Positions 8,953 through 17,212 of a stretch of 64,000 nt of DNA are shown here, piece after piece. Location of the stretch: NCBI RefSeq assembly GCF_024362205.1, contig NZ_CP101462.1, forward strand, positions 1,020,501 to 1,084,500. Reading direction: 5' to 3'. Every line of letters begins with the position of its first letter. Within the stretch, counting starts at the first letter, position 1. The notes beneath the pieces were generated by a model. The model made no database searches. It saw only the letters and a list, made by a program, of their open reading frames with translations, and had not been told where the DNA came from. The DNA is from Exiguobacterium aurantiacum (GTDB lineage: Bacteria > Bacillota > Bacilli > Exiguobacteriales > Exiguobacteriaceae). The translations under genes were made by a program, and so were the position numbers.

Positions 8953-9281
8953 AAGCGTAGTCCCTCTCTTCAAAGAAATAGTGGTTTCCAATGTTATCTC
9001 GTTAGTTCTTACCCGAAATGAAAAAGGAACTAACGAAAACCTGGAAGATTAAAGTAGCAACGGTCTACTACTAGGGGAAGCCTCGACCGAACAAAATGGC
9101 CTCGCCTCAACAGTGAGGGATGCCTGATTGCGTACTTTCTTATCCTATCATAAAATAAATCATCGTCACAACGAGGAGTTAACGCCTGAATTCGAAGAAT
9201 TCATGACTCTTACGCATACTGTTTCATTATTTCGCCGAAGTTCGTTATGCTAACCATATATAAAGAAGGGAAGTGGCAAAC
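8953..9281. other. Divergent intergenic region ptsI / pepA with inverted repeat
   Basis: No gene was found in these 329 bases. TCGTTAGTTC (8999-9008) and its exact inverse GAACTAACGA (9027-9036) bracket 18 bases. No T run follows on either strand, so this is not a terminator; it could be an operator or a hairpin in the ptsI leader. A CGGTC...GACCG pair lies at about 9061-9089. The pepA promoter is probably close to 9240 but I see no clean -35/-10 pair. Confidence 0.5.
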
Positions 9282-10724
9282 ATGTATCAAGTGAAAGACT
9301 TAGATTGGAACGGTTCATACGATACGATCGTCGTCGGAATCGGTGCTGCCGACACGATTGATGAAGGGCTCGATACGTTGTTTAATGGGCGCGTCAAGTC
9401 GCTCATCCAAGCATCGGACATCTCGACGAAAACAGGGGAACTGTCCATCGTCCCGACGTTCGAAGGAACGGTCAAACGCATCCTATTCGTCGGTCTCGGA
9501 CAACGCAACGAGAATACGCCTGAAAACGTTCGCAATTGGTTCGGGAAAGTCGCGAAACAAATTAAAGCACGCGCCTTCACAAACGTCGCGGTCGCACTCG
9601 ACACGTTCGGACCGAACACGGCGAAACTGTTTGCCGAAGCGTATGAGATGGCGACGTATGAGCATCCTACATACAAATCGGAACCGAAGCCGGCGAAGTC
9701 GGACGTATCGATCACGTTGCTTGGTGCTGATGTAGAGGAAGAGGCGTTGACGGGTGCCGCTTACGGACGCGGTGTCAATGTCGCGCGAACGCTCACGATG
9801 ATGCCGGCCAATATTTTGACGTCGGAAACACTCGCGGACTATGCGGTCGAATTGGCCGAACGTCATGGATTCAGCCATCGCATCTTGGAGAAGGAAGAGA
9901 TGGAGGCGCTCGGGATGGGTGCACTGCTCGCCGTCAATCAAGGGTCGACCATCCCGCCGAAATTGATTGTCCTCGAATACCATGGTGCAGGCGATGCAGC
10001 GCCGGTCGCCGTCGTCGGGAAAGGAATCACGTTTGATACGGGTGGTTACTCAATCAAGCCGAAAGACGGCATCGTCGGCATGAAAGGCGACATGGGGGGA
10101 GCGGCGACCGTGCTCGGCCTATTCGAGACGCTCGCGACGACGAAACCGAACGTGAACGTCATCGGCGTCATCCCATCGACAGACAACATGATTTCGGGGG
10201 ACGCGTTCAAACCGGATGATGTCATCACAGCGATGAGCGGGAAGACGATTGAAGTACTCAACACCGATGCAGAAGGACGGCTCGTCCTCGCTGACGCTGT
10301 CACCTTTGCCAAGACGTATGAGCCGCAAGCCATCATCGATGTGGCGACGCTCACAGGCGGTGTGCTCGTCGCGCTCGGTACGGAAGTGACCGGTTGCTTG
10401 ACGAATGATGCGTCGCTCTATGGTGCCTTGGAAGCTGCGAGCCAGGATACGAACGAGCTCGTTTGGCAGATGCCTTACTTCGATGTCTTCATCAAACAAG
10501 TCCGGAAGTCAGAAGTTGCCGATTTGAACAACTCGCCGGGACGTTACGGGCATATGATCTTTGGCGGGGCGTTCGTCGGTGAGTTCGTCGGGGACACGCC
10601 TTGGCTCCACCTCGACATCGCCGGGACGAGTGAACGTTCGGCCGCGAGCGATCTCGGACCAAAAGGGCCGACCGGCGTCATGGTGCGCACGCTCGCATTG
10701 ATGCTGGAAAGATGGAAGCGTTGA
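9282..10724 (+). CDS. pepA: Leucyl aminopeptidase (M17)
   Basis: A 480-residue cytosolic, two-metal aminopeptidase that removes N-terminal residues from peptides. The family signature NTDAEGRLVLADA is intact, as is the metal-binding KGITFDTGGYSIKP. The N-terminal half is the variable cap domain. An in-frame GTG at 9273 exists, but AGAAGGG (9264-9270) is only 2 bases from it and 11 from ATG 9282. The 3' end overlaps a small membrane protein gene by 13 bases, so the three genes 9282-11519 look like one operon. Confidence 0.93.
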   Translation: MYQVKDLDWNGSYDTIVVGIGAADTIDEGLDTLFNGRVKSLIQASDISTKTGELSIVPTFEGTVKRILFVGLGQRNENTPENVRNWFGKVAKQIKARAFTNVAVALDTFGPNTAKLFAEAYEMATYEHPTYKSEPKPAKSDVSITLLGADVEEEALTGAAYGRGVNVARTLTMMPANILTSETLADYAVELAERHGFSHRILEKEEMEALGMGALLAVNQGSTIPPKLIVLEYHGAGDAAPVAVVGKGITFDTGGYSIKPKDGIVGMKGDMGGAATVLGLFETLATTKPNVNVIGVIPSTDNMISGDAFKPDDVITAMSGKTIEVLNTDAEGRLVLADAVTFAKTYEPQAIIDVATLTGGVLVALGTEVTGCLTNDASLYGALEAASQDTNELVWQMPYFDVFIKQVRKSEVADLNNSPGRYGHMIFGGAFVGEFVGDTPWLHLDIAGTSERSAASDLGPKGPTGVMVRTLALMLERWKR

Positions 10725-10879
10725 AGTTTGGGTTGTCATTGATTGGCTTGGCCGTCGTCTCCGGTCTCGGATACACGGCTTGGCCGAGTCAATGGTTGTT
10801 AGGAGTGACCGTCTTTTGTGCGGTGCTCGGAGTATTGTTTTTGATGCAGGAGGGACGCCGTGGTCGGAGTAGGAATTGA
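10712..10879 (+). CDS. Small two-span membrane protein of 55 residues
   Basis: The frame opens at ATG 10712 inside the end of pepA (13-base overlap) and closes at TGA 10877-10879 inside the next gene (20-base overlap). The product has a hydrophobic stretch at about residues 5-24, a short WPSQW turn and a second at 29-46, then a basic tail (RRGRSRN). This is the pattern of a small hairpin membrane protein. The ribosome site is weak (GGAAAG), so translation is probably coupled to pepA. I recognise no family. The frame could be chance filler, but tight overlaps on both sides and the hydrophobic layout favour a real gene. Confidence 0.55.
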   Translation: MEALKFGLSLIGLAVVSGLGYTAWPSQWLLGVTVFCAVLGVLFLMQEGRRGRSRN

Positions 10880-11519
10880 TGGCGCGCGCGGGGGCTGGGT
10901 ACGAATCACGTATGACAGCATCTCGCTCTGTTTGACCATCTCAGAGAAATTGGAAGATTTATTGATTGAAGGGGCCGTGCATTTTGTCGATATGCCGAAA
11001 GACTTAGGGTCGATCGACAAGCCGGACCGGACATGTGACGCCTGGATGCGGTCGCAGTTGAAAGAGCGGAAGTCGTCCATCTTCACACCGCCGATTCAAA
11101 ACGTGCTCATGGAAACGTCTTATGCCGACGCAAACGCGAAAAGTCGTGAACTGGTTGGAAAAGGGATTAGCAAACAGGCATGGAACTTAGTACCGCGGAT
11201 TCGTGAGTTTCAAACGGTCACGGAGGCAGACGTCTATGAGTCACATCCGGAAGTGTGTTTCGCCGTCATGACGGGGAACGAGGCGCGTTACAGCAAGAAG
11301 ACAGAGGCCGGAGAGCTCGAGCGAATCGAGTTGTTGCGCCGCTATTCGAACAGCTCGCCATGGAAATGGAAGATGTCGAACGTGCAAGTCGATGATATCA
11401 TCGACGCCTGTATGTTGGCCGTTGCCGCCTATGAGGCAGGCACGACCGGGATGGTGACGCATCCGGATCAAACTGAAGGGGCGCCGTTCGTGGCGGTACC
11501 GAAGACAAAAGAGCGATGA
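10860..11519 (+). CDS. DUF429 family protein
   Basis: A 219-residue protein starting GTG 10860 behind AGGAGGGAC. The N-terminus VGIDGARGGW is the hallmark of DUF429, a family with an RNase H-like fold that has been proposed to act on nucleic acids; its biological role is not known. Conserved acidic positions D6 (in GVGID) and the later YESHPEVCF and DDIIDACM motifs are present. It overlaps the small membrane protein upstream and its stop lies inside the terminator palindrome shared with the convergent permease gene. I propose no function beyond the family. Confidence 0.85.
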   Translation: MVGVGIDGARGGWVRITYDSISLCLTISEKLEDLLIEGAVHFVDMPKDLGSIDKPDRTCDAWMRSQLKERKSSIFTPPIQNVLMETSYADANAKSRELVGKGISKQAWNLVPRIREFQTVTEADVYESHPEVCFAVMTGNEARYSKKTEAGELERIELLRRYSNSSPWKWKMSNVQVDDIIDACMLAVAAYEAGTTGMVTHPDQTEGAPFVAVPKTKER

Positions 11520-11536
11520 CGCGTCATCGCTCTTTT
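11507..11536. terminator. 30-bp perfect palindrome acting as shared terminator
   Basis: The 30 bases from AAAAGAGCGATGAC through its inverse GTCATCGCTCTTTT, centred on GACGCGTC, are a perfect palindrome ending in A and T runs. It contains both stop codons of the convergent genes. Confidence 0.8.
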
Positions 11537-12651
11537 GGTGTCGTCGGCCCGATGACGAACTTCCACATATAGTGGAACACTTGGGCGTTATAGAGGGCTT
11601 TGAGCAGGACGGCCAGTACCGGTCCTAAAATGAAGCCGAGCACTCCGAACAGCTGGAGCCCGACAAAAATCGAGATAAGGGCGGCGAGCGGGTCAAGGCC
11701 GATGTGAGAGCCGACGATTTTTGGTTCGGCCAAGTTACGCTGGACGATGACGACGATGTAGAGGACGACGAGCCCAATGGCGAGGAACCATTCCCCCGTC
11801 ACGGCAGCATAGGCGGCCCACGGCAATAACAGTGTCCCGACACCGAGGTACGGCAACAAATCGAAGATGGCCGCTAGCAGGGCGAACGAAAACGGGTTGT
11901 CGACACGAAGTATGAACATGCCGATTAGGACGATTCCGAACGTGATCGAGATGAGCGTCAATTGCGCGCGGACGTAACCGAACAGCGCCGAGCGCAAATT
12001 GGTCATGACGAGCTCAAACTCTTTGAAGCCTTTTCGTTCATTCAAGCGAGCGATGGACCGCATATAGTCCGGCCAGTCTTTCGTGATGAAGAACCAGGCG
12101 AGCACGATGACGATGAACAAGAGCAAGACGAGCGGCAACGCGCTGAGGATGTCTTGCAACAAGCCGGCGACACCTCGAGACAAGACGCCAATCGCGGCCC
12201 CGAGTTGAACGCCGATTTCGGTGATGCCACCTTCGAGCGAGTTCGCTTGGCCGGGGTTCAGCCGTTGGATGCTTTCGTACGCATCATTGACCAGCGGGGC
12301 GAGTTTTTCATTGAACATGCGTTGTATGTATTCGGTAAACGTTTCAATCTGGGCAGGCAGTTTTTCGGCGGCGATCGTCAAGTAGCGAATGAGTTGTGTC
12401 ACGACGATGGCAATCACCCCGCTGACGACGCTCATGACGATCAATAAGGATACGAGTGTGCCGAGGGCGCGTGGCAACTTGGTCTCACGCTCGAACCAAT
12501 TGACGAGCGGGACCGTCAACAAGGATAACAAGAGAGCGAACACGAAAGGATATGTGTACGTGAAGAGGACGCTCAGTCCCCAAATAACGAAGACGAGCCC
12601 GATGATGACAAGCAGGAAGCGAAGTAATTGCCATAGTCTGGCTGGTGACAC
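11524..12651 (-). CDS. ytvI: AI-2E family permease, YtvI-like
   Basis: A 375-residue integral membrane protein of the AI-2E/PerM superfamily with about eight hydrophobic spans and the usual large loop (about residues 80-160) between the early and late spans. Members export small molecules or act as Na+/H+ exchangers; YtvI of B. subtilis is linked to sporulation but its substrate is unknown. The start is GTG 12651 behind GGAAAGGGG; an ATG nearby at 12658 is out of frame. It is a single gene, convergent with DUF429. Confidence 0.85.
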   Translation of the reverse strand: MSPARLWQLLRFLLVIIGLVFVIWGLSVLFTYTYPFVFALLLSLLTVPLVNWFERETKLPRALGTLVSLLIVMSVVSGVIAIVVTQLIRYLTIAAEKLPAQIETFTEYIQRMFNEKLAPLVNDAYESIQRLNPGQANSLEGGITEIGVQLGAAIGVLSRGVAGLLQDILSALPLVLLLFIVIVLAWFFITKDWPDYMRSIARLNERKGFKEFELVMTNLRSALFGYVRAQLTLISITFGIVLIGMFILRVDNPFSFALLAAIFDLLPYLGVGTLLLPWAAYAAVTGEWFLAIGLVVLYIVVIVQRNLAEPKIVGSHIGLDPLAALISIFVGLQLFGVLGFILGPVLAVLLKALYNAQVFHYMWKFVIGPTTPKER

Positions 12652-12736
12652 GATGCATAGCCCCTTTCCTAACGATTAGATTGAGCATAGTATACCACGC
12701 AAGCGGTAAATATAGAGGATGGATAGGTGATTAAAC

Positions 12737-13525
12737 ATGAAGGAATTACAACGACGAATCGATCGGATGATCATTCATTTAGGCGGCTATTGGAGGCCGT
12801 TGTCGGGGTTGGCCCGGCTGTTAGAAGAAGTGGGCGAGGTCGGAGGGGCGCTCTATGCGGACGATCGAATCGCCCTGCGAGAAGAACTGATGGACGTCTT
12901 CGTCATATCGACGTGTCTGGCGAACCAGTATGCCATCACCCTCACGGAGCAAGCGATAGGGAAGGGCGAGACGAGAGAGGACCGGACGTATTACCGGCTC
13001 GTGCGCGAAGCGGGGGAAGTCGGACGCATCTTAAACGCCTACGAAGGCGATAAGAAATTGAAGGTGTCCGCGACGCCAGGATCGTTGCAACGACATATCG
13101 AAGCCGTCCAACTGGCGGTCATGGAGCTTGCCGACATGAACGGATTTGACCTATTCGCGGAAATCGTCTCGCTAATCGAAGACAAGTCGTCACGGGACTT
13201 CGGCCGCTTCGACCATACCCCGGACCCAATCACCGAAGCATCGGTCCGCACTTATTCGGCATATGTCGAAGGACGGTACTGGGGTGGGATAGAGGCTAAA
13301 CCTTTCGAGGAGGCAAGCCGATATAGAGAGCGAGAAGGGCATTTGACGCGATTTTTTAAAATTGCTGAAGTGGAAGGACTTGATGGGTTCGTGATCCGTC
13401 AGCCAGACCCTCCGCTCCAAACAAACGGCTCGTTGACTGCAGCTTTCCAGCTCCCGGAAAATTTCGTGATTGAGACCGAGCGGTATGGTGCCGATTCGTT
13501 CTGGATTGTTCGAAAACAAGGGTAA
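12737..13525 (+). CDS. MazG-like protein with two tandem NTP-pyrophosphatase-type domains
   Basis: This 262-residue protein appears to hold two all-alpha NTP-pyrophosphatase-like units in a row. The first (about 1-75) has LARLLEEVGEVGGALY followed by LREELMDVFV, the ExxE-12-28-ExxD arrangement that binds magnesium in MazG-type enzymes. The second (about 82-165) has YRLVREAGEVGRILN and a diverged second helix, VMELADMNGFDLF. A C-terminal stretch of about 75 residues has no recognised family. Such proteins usually hydrolyse non-standard or excess nucleotides. The second unit looks less complete. Substrate cannot be told from sequence. It is divergent from ytvI and monocistronic. Confidence 0.68.
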   Translation: MKELQRRIDRMIIHLGGYWRPLSGLARLLEEVGEVGGALYADDRIALREELMDVFVISTCLANQYAITLTEQAIGKGETREDRTYYRLVREAGEVGRILNAYEGDKKLKVSATPGSLQRHIEAVQLAVMELADMNGFDLFAEIVSLIEDKSSRDFGRFDHTPDPITEASVRTYSAYVEGRYWGGIEAKPFEEASRYREREGHLTRFFKIAEVEGLDGFVIRQPDPPLQTNGSLTAAFQLPENFVIETERYGADSFWIVRKQG

Positions 13526-13652
13526 AAAACATTCCCCTTTTTTGTAAAAAGTATTCATCATTTTTTCAAATATTTACTTTTTTAATAAAAGCAATGTGCT
13601 ACCATGAAGGTGTTGTCAGTTGCGATGCGCGTAGAAGAAAGGAATATTTTGG

Positions 13653-15575
13653 ATGAATATGAAGCTTTTTAAACTTGTCCTCATTATGATCGTCTTGTTG
13701 TTTTCAATCCAAATACCGTCAGCTGAAGCGGCTACTTTGGAAGGAGAAACAACTGTCAATCTGAATGTACGAGCTACACCGAGTACGAACGGGAAATTGA
13801 TTCAAACGCTAAAAAAAGGAACAAAAGTAAAATATGGTACTCATAATAAAGAATGGAGCAAAATATATTTAAATAGTCGCACGTATTATGCTTCGGCTCA
13901 GTATATTAAGCGAATCACCGCACCAGCTACGACGGTGACGAAGCAAACGGCCACTTCGACAGGCGTGACGACCGTCAACTTGAACATCCGAGTTTCAGCC
14001 TATAGCAAGGCGAAAATCTATCGGACGCTTAAAAAAGGTACGACGGTTCAATATGTCGTCCATAACTCGTCTTGGGCAAAAGTATACGTTGACGGGAAGA
14101 CGTATTACGCTGCCAAAGCTTATATCGCCCCGAAAACGGTCGCTTCTCAGCCAACTGTAGTAAAAGAGGACGGCCATGCCAACCGTGAGTTAAAGTTGTT
14201 CGGATATCGCAATCAACGCTCGACGGTATTAAAAGTGCTACCTGCCCAGACGGCGGTCGTCTCGAGCAAGTATAACTCGAGTTGGTCGGTCGTTTATATC
14301 GGGAGCAAGACGTATTATGCACCAACAGCATTCATCACGGCGGGCGCAGCAAAGCCAACTGTAGTAAAAGAGAATGGCCATGCCAACCGTGAGTTAAAGT
14401 TGTTCGGATATCGCAATCAACGCTCGACGGTATTAAAAGTGCTACCTGCCCAGACGGCGGTTGTCTCGAGTAAATATAACTCGAGCTGGTCGATCGTTTA
14501 TATCGGGAGCAAGACGTATTATGCACCAACAGCCTTTATCAGTCCAGGCGCTCCGGCAGTAACGCCGCCACCGGCGACGAAGCCGCCGGTCGTTCAAAAA
14601 GTAACAGGATACGCGAACCGGAATGCCAACCTATATAAAAAGACGATTCAATCATCACCGGTCGCCCGTGTGTTGCCGAAGTATACGGCCGTGACATACA
14701 GCAAACATAATTCGAGCTGGTCGGTCGTCTATATCGGTACGGAGACGTTCTATACCCCGACGTCATGGCTATCGGCCGGGAAGGCCCCGGCTGCGCCTGC
14801 GGCCACGCCAAAAGGGAAAGTGTACACGAACACACCGGGTGACGTCTTGAACGTCCGGGCGAGCGCCTCGGCGAGCTCGACGATTCTCGGTCGACTCGCC
14901 CATGGCACTCAAGTCGATCATTACGGTTCGACGAACGGGTTCTATAAAATTAAGTACAACGGACGCGATGGCTACATCTCGACGGCTTACGCGATGACGC
15001 TCAAGCCGAGCGCGACGAGCAACGCCGTCATCGTCCTCGATGCTGGACATGGAGGCGGTGACCCGGGAGCGGTGAACGGGTCGCTCTACGAGAAGACGGT
15101 CGTTCTCGACGTGACGAAACGCGTCGAGGCGTATCTTCGTTCGAAGTATGACTATCAAGTCCGGCTAACGCGATCGACGGACGTCTACTTGACGCTCGAT
15201 CAACGCGTTCAGACGGCGAAAACGCTTCGCGGCAACTTGTTCGTCAGCCTGCATACGAACGCTGCGACCACACCATACGCAAAGGGTGTTGAGACGTTCT
15301 ACTCGTCATCATCTGCTCATAGCGCGAAGAGCCGTGTCCTGGCGACGGACATTCAGTCACATTTGATGGGTAAGATGTCAGGGATGACGAACCGTGGTGT
15401 CAAGACGGCGAACTATTATGTCATTCGTTATAATACGATGCCATCGGCCCTCGTCGAACTCGGTTTTATCTCCTCACCACAAGACATCACGCATTTACGG
15501 AGTGACGCCTCACGTCAACGGATGGCGGAAGGCGTTGCTGAAGGAATCGCAAAATACGTACGTGCCTATCATTAA
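13653..15575 (+). CDS. Secreted N-acetylmuramoyl-L-alanine amidase with six SH3b-like repeats
   Basis: A 640-residue cell-wall hydrolase. The signal peptide (residues 1-27) ends in AEA. Six SH3b-type repeats follow to about residue 448, then an Amidase_3 domain (about 455-640). Zinc ligands of the family are visible: H466 in LDAGHGG, a Glu in LYEKT, and a His in SLHTN; the catalytic Glu lies in ALVELGF. The enzyme cleaves the bond between MurNAc and L-Ala, and the repeats likely bind peptidoglycan. Repeats three and four are almost identical in DNA (204-base period). The AT-rich 5' part contrasts with the GC-richer amidase end. ATG 13653 follows GAAAGGA. Confidence 0.92.
   Translation: MNMKLFKLVLIMIVLLFSIQIPSAEAATLEGETTVNLNVRATPSTNGKLIQTLKKGTKVKYGTHNKEWSKIYLNSRTYYASAQYIKRITAPATTVTKQTATSTGVTTVNLNIRVSAYSKAKIYRTLKKGTTVQYVVHNSSWAKVYVDGKTYYAAKAYIAPKTVASQPTVVKEDGHANRELKLFGYRNQRSTVLKVLPAQTAVVSSKYNSSWSVVYIGSKTYYAPTAFITAGAAKPTVVKENGHANRELKLFGYRNQRSTVLKVLPAQTAVVSSKYNSSWSIVYIGSKTYYAPTAFISPGAPAVTPPPATKPPVVQKVTGYANRNANLYKKTIQSSPVARVLPKYTAVTYSKHNSSWSVVYIGTETFYTPTSWLSAGKAPAAPAATPKGKVYTNTPGDVLNVRASASASSTILGRLAHGTQVDHYGSTNGFYKIKYNGRDGYISTAYAMTLKPSATSNAVIVLDAGHGGGDPGAVNGSLYEKTVVLDVTKRVEAYLRSKYDYQVRLTRSTDVYLTLDQRVQTAKTLRGNLFVSLHTNAATTPYAKGVETFYSSSSAHSAKSRVLATDIQSHLMGKMSGMTNRGVKTANYYVIRYNTMPSALVELGFISSPQDITHLRSDASRQRMAEGVAEGIAKYVRAYH
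14149..14538 (+). repeat. Tandem 204-bp coding duplication within the amidase gene
   Basis: Copy one (14149-14334) and copy two (14353-14538) are nearly identical over about 186 bases, with a period of 204 bases (68 codons), so the reading frame is kept. Each encodes one SH3b-like repeat starting near HANRELKLFGY. Few silent differences are present, pointing to recent duplication or gene conversion. Confidence 0.9.
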
Positions 15576-15590
15576 TGCTGATCTAGTATA

Positions 15591-15625
15591 AAAATGCCCC
15601 GACTCTTCACGAGTCGGGGCATTTT
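15591..15625. terminator. Bidirectional terminator between amidase and nrdB
   Basis: AAAATGCCCCGACTC and GAGTCGGGGCATTTT form a perfect 15-bp stem around TTCAC, with A/T runs on both sides. Confidence 0.9.
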
Positions 15626-15629
15626 GCGT

Positions 15630-16670
15630 TTATAGGTCGTCGAAGCCGTTGGCGTCGGTGACTTTTGCGTACGAACGCGATTTTTGTTCGAAGAAATCAG
15701 ATTTGGTCGCATTCAACGAATCGTCCGAATAGGCACGGATCCATGGCATGACGTCTTCGTTGAACCCTTCATACAAATCATTCAAGCCGATGACACGGAG
15801 ACGCTTGTTGGCGAGGTACTTGACGTAATCGCGCATCTCGCTGACATCGAGCCCGTCGAGGTCACGAAGGACGTATTCGCACCATTCGACCTCGAGGTCG
15901 ACGGCTTCCGCCATCGTGTCATAGACGAACTGGCTGAAGCTGCCGTCGGCGTCAATCTCCGGGTTTTCCGTCAGGACCGCCCGGAGCAACTGGCTGACGA
16001 AATACGAATGTTGCATCTCATCGCGTTGGATATAGCTGATCATCGTCGACGTGCCGACCATCTTCTGGTGACGGGCCAAGTTGTAGAAGTAGGCGAAGCC
16101 GGAATAGAAGTTGATGCCTTCGAGAATGATCGAGGCGACGAGCGATTTGGCGAACGTCTCGGCCGTCTGGTCGGCCCGGAAGTCCTCATATAAGTCCAAG
16201 ATGAATTGGTTACGTTTCATGACCATCTCGTCGTCTTTGGCGATATCGAAGATGCGATTTTGTTCGCTCAACGGGACAAGGCTCGAGAGGACGTAGCTAT
16301 ACGATTGGTTATGGACGACTTCTTGCTGGGCGATGACGGCGAGCACGGCATGCACCGACGAGTCCGATGAGAACATCGATGACTCGAGGATATAGCGTGT
16401 CTGCACCGAGTCGAGAATCGATAACAATCCGATGATACGTTTGAAAGCATCTTGTTCACGCTCGCTTAACTGCGGCCATTGCTGCATGTCTTTGGACATC
16501 GAAATCTCATCCGGGATCCAAAAGTTCGAGAGCAACTGTTTATAGATGGTATAGAACTGCGGGTAGGCGATGTCGTTCCAATTGACGATGGAACTCGTCT
16601 CGCCCCCGATAATGGCAGTCGCCCGGTTAGGATGTTTGGGCGACAGTAGTTTGATTTTTTGAATGGTCAT
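15630..16670 (-). CDS. nrdB: Class I ribonucleotide reductase, beta (radical) subunit
   Basis: The 346-residue ferritin-like subunit holds the di-metal centre and generates the tyrosyl radical used by the alpha subunit. Ligands are all visible: D in SILDSV, E..H in QQEVVHNQSY, E in ILEGINF and E..H in RDEMQHSYF. The Tyr in HNQSY, four residues after the His, matches the radical tyrosine Y122 of E. coli NrdB, so this is a standard tyrosyl-radical type. ATGs at 16676 and 16670 are in frame; AAGGAG is best placed for 16670. The gene start lies inside the end of the flavodoxin gene, so translation is probably coupled. It is the last gene of the nrd operon. Confidence 0.94.
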   Translation of the reverse strand: MTIQKIKLLSPKHPNRATAIIGGETSSIVNWNDIAYPQFYTIYKQLLSNFWIPDEISMSKDMQQWPQLSEREQDAFKRIIGLLSILDSVQTRYILESSMFSSDSSVHAVLAVIAQQEVVHNQSYSYVLSSLVPLSEQNRIFDIAKDDEMVMKRNQFILDLYEDFRADQTAETFAKSLVASIILEGINFYSGFAYFYNLARHQKMVGTSTMISYIQRDEMQHSYFVSQLLRAVLTENPEIDADGSFSQFVYDTMAEAVDLEVEWCEYVLRDLDGLDVSEMRDYVKYLANKRLRVIGLNDLYEGFNEDVMPWIRAYSDDSLNATKSDFFEQKSRSYAKVTDANGFDDL

Positions 16671-17133
16671 GGACATATACTCCTTCTTCGGTGTTTCTAG
16701 CCAACCGTTCGGCCCAATGTCGGACGTTGAACGGTTGATTGCGCGGCGACTGTTCGATTTTCAACGTCTCACCGGCGAGGGGAACCCCATATTTCGAAAG
16801 GTGGTAGGCCATCTCATCGACCGCCCGACAGAAGTGGACGAACATTTTGTCGCCCGTCCCGAACACGGCGGCTTGGCGAAGCGGCACATCAAGTTCTTTC
16901 AAGACAAGACGGAACGTGTCTTTCATCTCGTCCGGCAAGACGCCGTCCGCCCACGTGTATGACCCGAAGTAGACGAGGTCGTACGTGGCGAGTGATTGGG
17001 CTTCCCGATGGCCGATGCGGTCCGCTTCATACAAGACGACACGGTCGCCCCGATCGGCGTGGGTCGCCTGAATCAACTCGGCGACCTCTTCTGTATTCCC
17101 GCTCATCGAACTATAGACGATTGCGACGTTCAT
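16627..17133 (-). CDS. Flavodoxin of the nrd operon
   Basis: A 168-residue flavodoxin. The FMN phosphate loop SSMSGNTEEV is at the N-terminus, followed by YTWADGVLPDE and GTGDKMFVHFC, which form the isoalloxazine-binding loops in YkuN-type flavodoxins. It overlaps the nrdB start by 44 bases. The position between nrdA and nrdB suggests it supplies electrons or the oxidant for assembling the NrdB metal-radical cofactor, as NrdI does in class Ib systems; the family role is inference here. It is longer than typical NrdI and looks like a true flavodoxin. AAAGGTGGG precedes ATG 17133; an in-frame GTG at 17145 overlaps that ribosome site. Listeria has a comparable flavodoxin next to its nrd genes. 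Confidence 0.85.
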   Translation of the reverse strand: MNVAIVYSSMSGNTEEVAELIQATHADRGDRVVLYEADRIGHREAQSLATYDLVYFGSYTWADGVLPDEMKDTFRLVLKELDVPLRQAAVFGTGDKMFVHFCRAVDEMAYHLSKYGVPLAGETLKIEQSPRNQPFNVRHWAERLARNTEEGVYVHDHSKNQTTVAQTS

Positions 17134-17212
17134 GGTTGGTCCCACCTTTCTTTTAGGGTGAAATAAAAGGATACATTATTGAACAAACTTCATTACTAAG
17201 AATCACTCTTAT

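Noticed and set aside
9188-9202. Palindrome GAATTCGAAGAATTC before pepA
   Set aside because: Short, AT-rich and without a matching regulator motif or T run; chance is a sufficient explanation.
14149-14538. Repeats considered as a CRISPR array
   Set aside because: Only two long, protein-coding copies exist, with no short repeats and unique spacers.
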